Positions 38,770 through 50,400 of a stretch of 64,000 nucleotides of DNA are shown here, in pieces. Location: assembly GCF_905220415.1 (NCBI RefSeq), contig NC_059547.1, forward strand, positions 8,940,501-9,004,500. The letters run 5' to 3'. Each line of letters begins with the position of its first letter. Within the stretch, counting starts at the first letter, position 1. The notes beneath the pieces were generated by a model. It was not told the origin of the DNA, did not search any database, and saw only the letters and a list, made by a program, of their open reading frames with translations. A program made the translations under genes and the position numbers. This stretch comes from Colias croceus (lineage: Eukaryota > Arthropoda > Insecta > Lepidoptera > Pieridae).

Positions 38770-39585
38770 TAACTCTTTCTGTCTGACTTTCAGCCACTTT
38801 AGTTCGAAACGACGCATCTCCTAAAGTCAGAATAAGAACGTGTCACCTACCGTGGGTTGCATACGATTGTGTCTACTACTACAGAATTCTATACGTACTT
38901 AACTATAATGGGAATTTAAACAAAAATTATCCTTCATTTGCTTCTAAAAATGGACGATTTAAATATGAAAAATGAATCACAATTCACATTTTCCTTAGAG
39001 GATAAATAGGCTTATTTCTAAGAACTATGTGTTACAAGTCTAGGTACGAAAAATTTAGGTCGGTACCTATTTGTTACCTTTCTGTTAACATTGGCGATGA
39101 AATCTTCATTTTCAGCTGCTAACAAGGGACATCTATACAAATCCAAACCTACGATCACCTAAAAAGAAAAAAGAAAATAAAAATATACTAACATGTTATT
39201 TAGTTTTTGATACCAAAAAATTATTTGCATATTCATTACCTGGTGCATAGTTTTTGCGTAGAATTCTTTATCAGGTGTTAGAACCTTATCTATATCGTAT
39301 TCCTTAAGTTCCTGAAATTCACAAAAACTTATTGGTTCCAAAGTGAGTCTACATAACCATATAGGTAATCGAATAGAAAATAATGGAGAAGATAAACTTT
39401 ATCCTGAAAAAGTACTGAACTAATGTTTGAATTATTCCAAACTTACTATTTCAATGCTTTTCAACTCAGCCATTACCACGGCATGCCTTTGCATTGGGTA
39501 TTGCTTCTCGCTATTGGCAATTTCTTCTTCAATTCTATTTAACGCTGCAAGTACAGTTTCTTTGCTGTGTGATTGCATCCAGGAG

Positions 39586-41150
39586 CTGTTAGACTGAATT
39601 AAGTTTGGTTTTCAATATTTTTAATATTATGCAGCTTATCTGCATGAAAAGGACAACGTTCTGATCTTTACAAGAAGAAGTGAAGTATTATTTTCAACTT
39701 CAACAAAAAATAAATTTCGCGGTTATACGTAATCAATTATCATTAAGTATACACAAAATATTCCTTTACTTTATTTTTTCTCTGAATGCTTATTTTGCTC
39801 AAACGACAGCGACTCCTCCGAATTCTCTACTTACCCTCTTTATTTTTTAAGCTTTTTATTTTCGCTCTAAAATATGTATATCGCAAATCGCAATCAGTCC
39901 GGGCTGTTTTGGTGTAATTACATTACATTACGGTACCTACGCTTACACATCTTATTTCAAGTACCTAGTGTTATTAAGTAAGGATTAAGTAATTTATGTT
40001 ATAATATAGAGAATTTTTTAGAAGAAATTATAACAGCTAGCATGCAGCCTTCATGCAGCCATTAAATAATTAGAAGCAGATTAAATAATTGTAAGAATTT
40101 CTAAAAGCTCACATAAACCACTGAAGAATCCTTTACTTGAGAACTCGGAACGGAGCCCATACCATCCCACCTCTGTACCACGCCAATATTTAATAGTAAC
40201 TGACAATATTTTCGTTTCTTTAACTAAATAGTTCGTGTCAAGGACTTGTGTACGGTGATTCAAGCTGCTCGCTTTTGTTAGAAAACTAGAACTAATCACT
40301 AAGCAATGACTGGCACGGAGTTCGGGTGATAAGGCTGAGTAATTTTTTGATTTTTTCTTATAAATGGTATCCGTGCTATACTTACACTTGCATACATGTA
40401 TTGAATAGACTTTTTTCACGGAACCTTGGCCCGATTAATGTTCAAACACATTTTGAATTGAAGTGGTAGTATGCATATGACGTATAGGTACTAGTTAGGT
40501 ACATAATCTATACTAATATTATAAAGCTGAAGAGTTTGTTTGTTTGAACGCGCTAATCTCGGGAACTACTGGTCCGATTTGAAAAATTATTTCGGTGTTA
40601 GATAGGCCATTTATCGAGAAAGGTTATAGGCTAAGGTTTATATCATAATAAGCCTAACTAGTAACTATGTAATAAACATAAATTCTAATAAAAAAATAAG
40701 TATAATTTTCTTGGTTTGAGTATTTGATGAGAATAAAAGTGTTTAAATCATTTTCACGAATAATTAATTCAAGAGTTTTAAGAGGTGGCGGGGAAGACTC
40801 AGAAGAATTAAAAAAAATCCTAAGTGAAATTTATGCTAATAATAGAAATAATTATGTACTGTTTTTGTTCATGTTATAATTAATATTTGATGTACATATT
40901 TTAAGAAAATAGAGAATGGATGATTTATCGGATAGCTGGTACGAATCCATGTGTTCTTAATTTTACATAAAATTATATCTATTGAATTATAATGTTATTA
41001 AGTTAGAAATGCTGCATTATAGAGGTACATTCATTCTGAATGCTTTAAGATTTTCATTCTAAAAAATATATATTTGCGAGAAAAACAAACAGCCATGTAT
41101 CTAGATCTAGAACGATAAGATTATAAAAAATAATCTGTCAAACTCATAGA
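39586..41150. other. Intergenic region between divergent genes
   Basis: Separates the 5' part of the coiled-coil gene (-) from the shuttle craft gene (+), and presumably holds both promoters and any missing first exon of the coiled-coil gene. Apart from the repeat at 40505-40640, no feature is recognisable. Confidence 0.5.
40505..40640. repeat. Retroelement-tail repeat, family C copy 1 (reverse)
   Basis: Reads ACTAATATTATAAAGCTGAA, GAACGCGCTAATCTCGGGAA and CCGATTTGAAAAATTATTTC. It is the reverse complement of the unit at 44805-45008. Confidence 0.7.
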
Positions 41151-41199
41151 TTTGTCAACGTTGAACTCCCCTCCCCAACCCATTCGTCAGAAACCGATT

Positions 41200-41318
41200 C
41201 ATCTTGTCACATCGTTTTAAAGTTATATTTTTTGATTTGCTAAATTATTTTTTGTTTAATTTTTATTTTTGTAGGTTTATATTTCATTAATACGTGTGTT
41301 AAAAAAGTCTTATCAGTG
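41200..41318 (+). promoter_or_regulatory. stc: Likely 5' untranslated leader exon of shuttle craft
   Basis: A strong donor (CAGTG|gtaagtgc) follows 41318, and a matching acceptor (TTACAG) precedes 41423, upstream of the start codon. The transcription start is not visible precisely, so the left limit is nominal. Confidence 0.45.
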
Positions 41319-41422
41319 GTAAGTGCAAGAAATAGACTAAAAAAAGCAAATGTGCCACATGTCGGTAAGACGTATTTCAATTGTATCAATTTTATTATGA
41401 AATATTATATTTTGCGTTACAG

Positions 41423-44400
41423 ATAGCCTAGACAACACACAACGGGGCCTCAGGCTTCGGCCTGTGACCACCTATTAGGAAAAACATTCACAAAAAGATC
41501 TCAACACTTCCCTAAAACCATTTACAACACCCGAATTTAACCCAGTAATTTCCTACTTCACCATGTCTCAGTGGAATAATACTTATACTTATAACAACCA
41601 ATATCAAGCCTCAAACAATTGGAATTCTGATCCAAATGGCCAGTATGTTAATCAAGCATACTACAACAGACAATTAGATCCCAGTGGAAACCAATATGTT
41701 AGTTTTAACGAATTTATTTCACAAATGCAAGTGTCTGGAGTTCCTGCTGTTAACACTGCCCAATACAATAATGTACAATATCAGAATTATCCACCTAGCC
41801 AATATAGTAATGTAGGTAATTATCAAAATATACCAGCTAATCAAAATGCCCAAGTAAATTATGGGTATGGTGCTAATTCTTCAAACTATCCTAATAATGT
41901 AGAATCTTATCAGAGCACTTCTCAAGCCCAGTATAACCCAGCTTTAGAGCCTCAAAGTTATACAAGTGATATGGTATCAAAATCCAAATTGACACCAACA
42001 GCTACAGAATTTGTGCCCAAGAGTTCTCAAAAACCAACAAATAGTAAGAATGAACCAACAACAGAACAACAAGAAGTAATAAATGGTGTAAGTGAGGCAA
42101 GTAGCATTCCAACAAAACCATCAGAATCTAAGAATTGGAGAGAAAGACCCCAAAGTAATAGCCAAAGTACCTCATCTCATAATACCGCTAATGGTTATGA
42201 TAATCCAGATACCAGTTATAGAGGAGAACAAAAGACTTACAATAGACCCTCTAGCCACCATGAAGCCAATGGGGGGCCATCTAATCGTTATGAAAATAAA
42301 AACCGAAAATATGAAAGTAATGGTAGCCAAAACTCTTATTCTAACAAATCTGAATCTAGCAACAATCTTCCAGAATCTTCTAGAAACAGTGATTCAAGTA
42401 CATATAAGAGAAATAAACATGAAACGAATAGTAATAGTGATTCACATAATCGCAACGATCATTATAGAGAAGGGGGCCAAGGTAAATCTACATCGAAAGG
42501 AAGAAATAAGGAATTGGACCCTAGTCGTACATTTTATAATAGTAAACAACCTAAGGATAGTCAAGATGTTAGGAATGGTAGAGGAGAAGGTTCCGGAAGG
42601 CAAAGACATTGGGCAGGATCCCAAAGATTGAGAGCTGCGGAGCGCAATAGTATTGAAGATGAACAATATGCCAGTTCATACCTTCACTACAGGGAGGAAA
42701 GGTCTAGAGTCCAGAGAGATAATCACATGCCTAGCCCATCACGAAACAAAAAAGCTGTGCAAAATAATAACAATAATAATAGTGGAGGTAAGCTAATGCA
42801 CATTTACGATAAATATTCATAAACCTTTCTCATTTTATTATCAAATTGACATTTAAGTGTGATAAAAAGGATGTGTAAAAAATAATTTTGCTATATTTCT
42901 GGTAAAAGAGACAAGAGATGAGATGATTATAGTGTATTGAATTTGTTAAAAACTATCACAATAATTATTTAACCAACCATTCTATCTTTTACAGGCAATA
43001 AAGAAATGACACAGCGTGAACGCCTTGTTGAGCAACTTGATAAAGGAACATTGGAGTGCTTGGTTTGCTGCGAGAGAGTGAAGCAAATAGACCCGGTGTG
43101 GTATTGCAGCAATTGCTACCATGTGCTACATTTGAGATGTATTCGAAAGTGGGCTGTCAGCAGTATGGTTGGTGAGTTAGAAATAAATGCTAATTATATT
43201 ACTTTGCTAAAGAGTATCAGGAATTTAAATCCATGAGCCTGTGTTTGATTTATGTTTGTGCTTAATATTGATTCTTCCTGCACATATAAAGTCGGGTTTT
43301 TATCAATTTAACTATTCTGTTTTTCAAAATTTCTATAAAAAAAATTGCATTGATATAGAATGTCCCAACTTTTTAAAAACTACTTTCATATAATATTCTA
43401 TATAAATTTAGGAATAAAAGTCTTTTTTATTTACATTACAACACTTTTTCATTCACAATTCTTATTTCAGAGGGTAAATGGCGTTGCCCAGCATGTCAAA
43501 ATACAAGTCAGGATATACCAACTGAGTACCGCTGCATGTGCGGTGCGATTCGTAATCCGGAGTACCAGAGGGGATCAAATGGTGCCCACACTTGTGGCAA
43601 GGCGTGCAAACGTCCCAGGAACTGTCCGCACCCTTGCACACTGCTTTGTCACCCTGGTCCCTGTCCACCTTGTCAGGCTACTATTTCTAAGTAAGAGACA
43701 TTTTTTTGTTTATTTGTGTTCAAGATAAAATTACTAAATATAAAACAAGAAGCCTTTATCACATCATATATTTGACAATTGATTTATTTTTATCATAAAT
43801 GTTAAATTTTAATTTGTCTTATAGTTTTATCTTAGATTTCTTCTTCTTTATTTTATTTTACTCACAACAAATTTTGTTATTACAATTTTAACTCTTATCA
43901 GTACACTGCTATCATACTTATTTAAAGATTTTCATTACTGCAGTTGTCAATTAACGTAAAATAATTTCTAGAAAATGTGGTTGTGGAGCGGAAACTCGAT
44001 CAGTGCTGTGCAGCAGCAAGCTGGCGCAGGAATGTGGGAGGCAGTGTAACCGATTGTTAAACTGTCAAACCCATGTATGCACTAAGGATTGTCACGAAGG
44101 ACCCTGTGAACCATGCGCGGAAATTGTTGAACAGAGTAAGTCAGATATTACATTTATTTTCACAATATGCAATGATACTTGTTTTCAATAATAATATGAA
44201 CTCTCAAAAGACTTAGATTAAATTGACAAAGACAAAGAGCATACCTACAATCCAATCTCAGCATTCCTTTTTTAAGTTTTTCTATGGACACTAGGTGTGC
44301 ACCATCTGTTAAGAGTTTGTTTTGTGATGTTGTAAATGAAGAGATTTATCCCTGTTATAAATGATAAATTTCTTAGGTTGTCTTGAGACGGTTACAACAA

Positions 44401-47400
44401 AAAAAAGACGTGTGGCACTCGGGGACTGCCGCGGTAAAGCTATTGCATAGCATGCCTTCAAGCCACACCTCCGTGCCCGTCGGAGTGGGGAGCGTGAGGT
44501 TTTTTCGTTACGGAATTTCTCGATTCGGTCCCCGCGCTCAAGGCCCGCGATAGAAGCTATGTTTTTAAAACTTCCGTTACTTCTTTCCAGTCTGCTACTG
44601 CCCCGCCGCGAAGTCCCGCTCAGTCCCGTGCACAGCGGACACGGGCGGCGAGCACTGGTCGTGCGGTGCGGAGTGCGCGCGCGTGCTGGCGTGCGGCGCG
44701 CACGTGTGCCGCGCCGCGTGCCACCCGCCGCCGTGCGCCGCGTGCCCGCTGCGGCCGGACAACGTGCCCACGTGCCCTTGCGGAAACACCAGGTAGAATT
44801 TATAAGAAACTAGCTGCTCCGCGCGGTTTCACCCCTGTAGGAGCTACTCCTGTTAGCCGTAGCGAGATGATATATAGCCTATAACCTTCCTCGATAAATG
44901 GGTTATCTAACACCGAAAGAATTTTTCAAGTCGGACCAGTAATTCCCGAGATAAGCGCGTTCAAACAAACAAACAAACTCTTCAGCTTTATAATATTAGT
45001 ATAGATATCACAGGCGATGCGCACTGCTCATAAGACGAGGGACGCGCTTACGTTCCCACGTGCCCGTGCGGCAACACCAGGTGAGAGTTGCTAGATAATG
45101 TTACAAGGAATATCATTGGTGATGTGCACTGTTTCTGCAACGCGGGGTGAGAGCGCGGGCCCGCTGTGAACGGATTGAGTGCCCACGTGCACTTGCGGCA
45201 ACACTAGGTAGAGTTTATAATAAATATCACAGGCGATGTGCACTGTTCGCGCAACGCGGGCTGAATAACGTGCCTACGCGAACGTAAGGAAATATTTGGG
45301 TATAATGAAATGGACACTCTAAAATCTAAATAATTAAATATGTAATCCCATACTAACCATTATGACAACGATGGACAATGGATATGCTACATAATATGTA
45401 TTGAAAAATGAGACAAATGAATTGATTGAGATGATTTTTTTTTTGACAAAAATTAACAATTATAAAAGTCATTTTTAAATAACCCGCTCTTACATCAAAT
45501 TACATGGGTATCATATGAATAATTCAGCAGTGATGTGTGATAATTAGAATTTTGTTCTTTTTTTAGGTTAAAAGATGGCCAGCGTAAAATGTGCACAGAT
45601 CCAATCCCATTGTGTGGCAATATTTGTAACAAATCTTTGCCCTGTGGACACTTCTGCAAAGAAAAGTGTCACGAAGGTAATTTTTATTGATCAAAAATCA
45701 TTTTTTAAAGTTTAATGCAATATGATAATGCACATGTTTTTATTTTTACTTATGTACATAAGTTTACAAAATATTATTTTTACTAGATGCATGCCGAGTG
45801 TGCCCAGACACAACAACCCTGCAATGCCGCTGCGGCCACTCCACACGCGATGTGCCGTGCCCTGAGCTTCCCGATATGTATAATAATGTGTTGTGTACAA
45901 GGAAATGTAATAAAGTAAGTTGTATTTTAATGCTTAATGATTTAATTGAATCCCCATGTTATACAAATTTGTAGCAAAATTTTAATATTAATAAAATAAA
46001 ATACCACACTATATATAGACGAGGATATAGAGAGGGAGAGAAGAAATCTATCAGTTAGGGCAAACATGATAATAAGAAGATTTAAAAAATGTAGTAGGAA
46101 TGTCAAAAAGCTATTGTTCACAACCTATTGTCAGTCGTTTTATACAAGTAGCTTGTGGGTGAAGCATACACGAAAAACAATGAACACATTTAGAGTACAA
46201 TACAATAATGCATTCAGGATGTTCATGGGATTGCCACGTTTTTGTAGTGCATCTCATATGTTTGTATTATACAGAGTAGATGATTTTTATGCTATATTAA
46301 GGAAAAAAATCTTTTCAATTAGGGATAGAATTAATAAAAATGATAATAGTATTTTAAAAGTTCTCAATAATGTACATAATTTTATCAATAAAAAATGGCT
46401 AATAACTCTAAAATCTAAAAATAAGTATATGTAGTTTTACTAACACTAGAATAAGTACCTACTACTAACAATATATGGGCAATGCTGCCTGATATAAATA
46501 AAGAAATAAAATAAATAAATATATGCAAACGTGTTACCTTTATCCTTCTGGCAAACTCAGATAGCAGAAATAATCCCATGCTAATGTATCCGATGAATAC
46601 AGAAGCTATCTTTCACCGCACCTACGTTAATGTTAATTAAGTTACCATCTCCGAGTACCGTTAGTTTATAACCTCTCGCACAGTATAAGAATCAAATTAT
46701 TCACAGTTTTTCCAGTAGCATATAAAATGTAGTTAGGTATATTAATTATGTTTTTTTTCGTTTATGATTAATTGTATAAGTGTTATTAATGCGTTTGTTG
46801 TGTACACCTATAATTGATAAATACATTAGCTACAATAAATTAGATAATGTCTTCCTATATTATACATACAATGTAATGTGTATTTATTGTTGTGTGTTTC
46901 ATACATAAAATAAATAACCTAATTTGCCAGATAGTGGTCAGTGAACAATTGTGAAAAATTGTCAACTATACCAAATCATTAACATATTCTTTTAAAATTC
47001 CAGAAGCTGTCCTGCGGGCGGCACCGCTGCCGCACCGCGTGCTGCGCGGCGCAGTCGCACCGGTGCGCGGTGGTGTGCGGCCGCACGCTCTCGTGCCAGC
47101 TGCACCGCTGCGAGGACTTCTGTCACACGGGACACTGCGCGCCGTGCCCGCGGCTCGGTTAGTGTGTTTACATTTATAATTTATAGTGCCACAAACTTAA
47201 CTGACCCGGTGACGGTGTCACTGATGTCGATTTTAGTGCCGCTAAATAGGATTTCCCCGGATGTAAGGGTAAAAATAATCGTCTTTGCCAATGGTGTAAA
47301 TAAACATTAATAAGTAACTTTTTATTTATACAAATTATTTCGTATGAAAAGTCTGTGAAAATGTGACATTTCAAAATGGCGGCACGGAGTTCCAGTTTTT

Positions 47401-50400
47401 GCCACCGGGTCCTTTAAGTTTGTGGCACTGTACTTTTATTTTTTGATTGATGTTTTAAATTCTACTTCCATAGGTAACGACATCTTATAATATTGTGCTG
47501 TGATGAATGGTCCAAAAATAATAATGATTTTATAAATATAAATAATGTATAGGATAAATGTAACTAACGTAAAAATGATCAGTGAATTACTTAATTGATC
47601 ATTTTTATGTAAGTTGAAACATGTAATGTCTTGTAATTTATTTTAAATTATATCAATTCTATATAGTTACACACCGTCACATCACCACGCGCTATCGAAA
47701 ACAATATATAAAGACAAAATTATCTACCAGATTTCGAAGAACTCCGCTGCGAGTGTGGGCTCGAGGTGATCCTGCCGCCCGTACGGTGCGGGGCGAAGCC
47801 CCCGCCGTGCAGCGCCCCGTGCCGGCGCGAGCGGCCGTGCGGACACGCCCCACACCACACGTGTCACTCGGGAGACTGCCCCCCCTGTGTCGTGCTCACT
47901 ACCAAGATGTGTCATGGAAGACATGAGGTAGGTTTTGGATAAAGATTAAAGTAAATAAAGTAAAAAGTTTAAATCAAGCAATAATTTTGGAATTATGTCA
48001 CTTTCCATATTTATTTTGATTCACTTATTAATTTATAAAATATTATATAAAAAATTATAGATTTATTATATAAAAAAGCGTCTATGTGTGAATGTTCCAT
48101 CGGCATATTATTATTAACGTTTTTCCTTTATACTGTTATCTTTATCCAATAGGAGCGAAAAACGATTCCGTGTTCGCAAGAAGAGTTCTCATGCGGTCTG
48201 CCGTGCGGCAAGCCCTTACCTTGCGGCAAACACACATGCATCAAGACCTGTCATAAAGGACCCTGTGATACTGACAAGTAAGTATTGATCTTTTTTTTTT
48301 GAGATTGAACTACTAACCTATATTTTCAATTCTTTTTGCAATATTTTACATTGAATATTTTATTTGATAATGCACTATTCGGACATATTATATTCCGAAA
48401 TTATCTACACTATTCGGAGTTTCAGCTGAAGACAATTATGCGCGAGCTGTAGATTTGATATTTGAATACTGTGTATCTACAGTGCATAGTCGCTTCGCGT
48501 ATAAGCATTATTTATCATCTGACCAAATTTCAATTTCGAACATTTTTATTTGCCACTAGCTTTCCGCCTGCGGCTTCGCCCGCGTTTTTAAAGAAAAACC
48601 CGCATAGTTCCCGTTCCCGTGGGATTTCCGGTATAAAACCTAGCCTATATTACTCGTGGATAATGTAGCTTTCGAATGGTGAAAGAATTTTTAAAATCGG
48701 TCCAGTAGTTTATGAGCCTATTCATTACAATCAAACAAACAAAGTTTTCCTCTTTATAATATTAGTGTAGATAAAATCCGTTGTCGGCTCAGGGACCGTA
48801 AAGCCGCGGCCTGCCGCTGGTACAACAACGAGTGTCGTTCCAGGTGCAACCAACCGTGCAACGAGAAGCGCGCCACGTGCGGGCACCCGTGCGCGGCGCC
48901 GTGCCACGCGAGCAACGGCGGGCCCTGCCCCAGCGGCGGGCCGTGCCGGCGGCCCGTGCGCGCCACGTGCCCGTGCGCCCGCCGCCGCGCCGAGCGCGCG
49001 TGCTGCGACAACGCAAGGGACTATGCCAAGTGAGTGCGCACTATACAAAGTTATGTAAAAAAGAAACGAATTTCCGAACCGAATATTCGACCGAATTATT
49101 TTGTATGTAATTTTTTTTATTGTTTTGCTGCGTAGATATATGTTTATATGTGATAAGCGAGCTGTACTTCATCGCATGACGAATAAAATATCATATCAGA
49201 GTTACGTTAAATAGTGAAGTTTAAATATAATGTAAATGTATATAATAATGATCCACTGTATTGCAATACTTGCGCAAGGTTACAAATATGTTTGTATGGA
49301 ATAAATGATTTGATTTGTGTGTATGCAAGCGCAACGAGTAGCGTGCAATATGCCTCAACTCCAGTAGCTACGCTGAAATGCACGCACTCAGCGTTTGTGT
49401 GTGCGTGTGTAAATGAGAGCGTTTGGCAACGAGAGCAACTTCGCAGTAGACATTTTCACTTGTGACGTGACGTTCTTCGACAACGCACGCTTCTTCTGGT
49501 ACCTACTCGATTATTTTAAGTGTGTTTACGATAATATGTTAAACTTGATTTAAACTTGTTAATTATTTCAATTTTCGATCACTATCAAATAAATATCGTT
49601 ATCATATTTTGTCACCAGAATATTAAACGCCCTCGCAGCGACGAAAATTCAAGAGGGTGGTTCTGTTGACCTATCGGATGCGCAACGTCCTAGCGCTATG
49701 TTGAAAACGTAAGTATTTCATATTTTCTTTGTTTTTATGATCTCTATATCTTTAAGGCCATTTTTAAATTATAAGTAAGTATTTCATATTTTCTTTAATT
49801 TTATTATCTCTATATCTTTAACCCCATTTTTTAATTATTATTTACTAGTGGTCCGCCCCGGCTTCGCCCGTGGTACATATTTCGCAATAAAATGTAGCCG
49901 ATGTCCTTTCTCGGGCATCAAAATATCTCCATATCAAATTTCATGCAAATTGGTTGAGTAGTTTAGGCGTGATTGAGTAACAGACAGACAGACAGAGTTA
50001 CTTTCGCATTTATAATATTAGTATCAATGACCTATTATACTAGTAGACGCGGCATACGCCAACATCATTGCACTAAAAAACAGCGTAATTAATACATACC
50101 TACTTACTAACGCATTATCACCAATACAGTTGTTCTCTCTTTCACTCTCACGCACGAGACATAATACATGTCTCACTCATGTACTTCGTAATAACAACTG
50201 CCGATTAAAATACAAAAAGAACGTCCAGCCACGACGCTGAATGGTGCGTGACTAAGTGAAACTCGGGCACTTAGCTGAGTTTTTTCTTGCCAAAATAGAG
50301 AGCGGGTAACGTATCTAGCTTTTTTATATATCATAGATTAGTATGGATTGTTATCGTCGCTGTTTGCAGGCTGGAGTGCGACGACGAGTGCCGGCAGGAG

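Larger units (their letters stand above)
34443..39585 (-). pseudogene. Coiled-coil protein gene of unknown function, one exon split by a MITE
   Basis: Exons on the minus strand, 5' to 3': 39585-39447, 39311-39240, 39158-39078, 38820-38515 (contains the MITE 38594-38769), 38312-38126, 37942-37811, 37599-37527, 34607-34443 (stop). All phases join cleanly once the MITE and one TTA are disregarded, giving at least 324 residues rich in K, E, Q, L and R with helical, coiled-coil character. Examples are KWLKVRQKELERESQLHQTR and LVAAEKDLVEKRRELRALRV. I do not recognise the family. The true start is uncertain: an ATG lies inside the first listed exon (39578), but its acceptor implies a further 5' exon. 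As sequenced, the reading frame enters the MITE and stops at its far end (GGC TCT TAG), so the allele should encode a truncated protein. Every other exon is intact, suggesting recent or polymorphic damage rather than an old pseudogene. Confidence 0.7.

Noticed and set aside
40081..40419. Minus-strand frame of 112 codons upstream of the coiled-coil gene
   Set aside because: No phase-compatible donor toward the exon at 39585 was found, and there is no domain. It remains a weak candidate for a missing first exon.
42092..42631. Overlapping + strand frame of 179 codons within shuttle craft exon 1
   Set aside because: It is an alternative frame of a low-complexity N/S-rich exon; composition explains the lack of stops.
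46066..46434. Host gene encoding a 122-residue protein
   Set aside because: The sequence matches the C-terminal end of a non-LTR retrotransposon polyprotein and sits in an intron.
48731..49048. Long antisense open frames across the GC-rich shuttle craft exon, up to about 105 codons
   Set aside because: They mirror a zinc-finger exon that splices in phase on the + strand. High GC removes stop codons from all frames.
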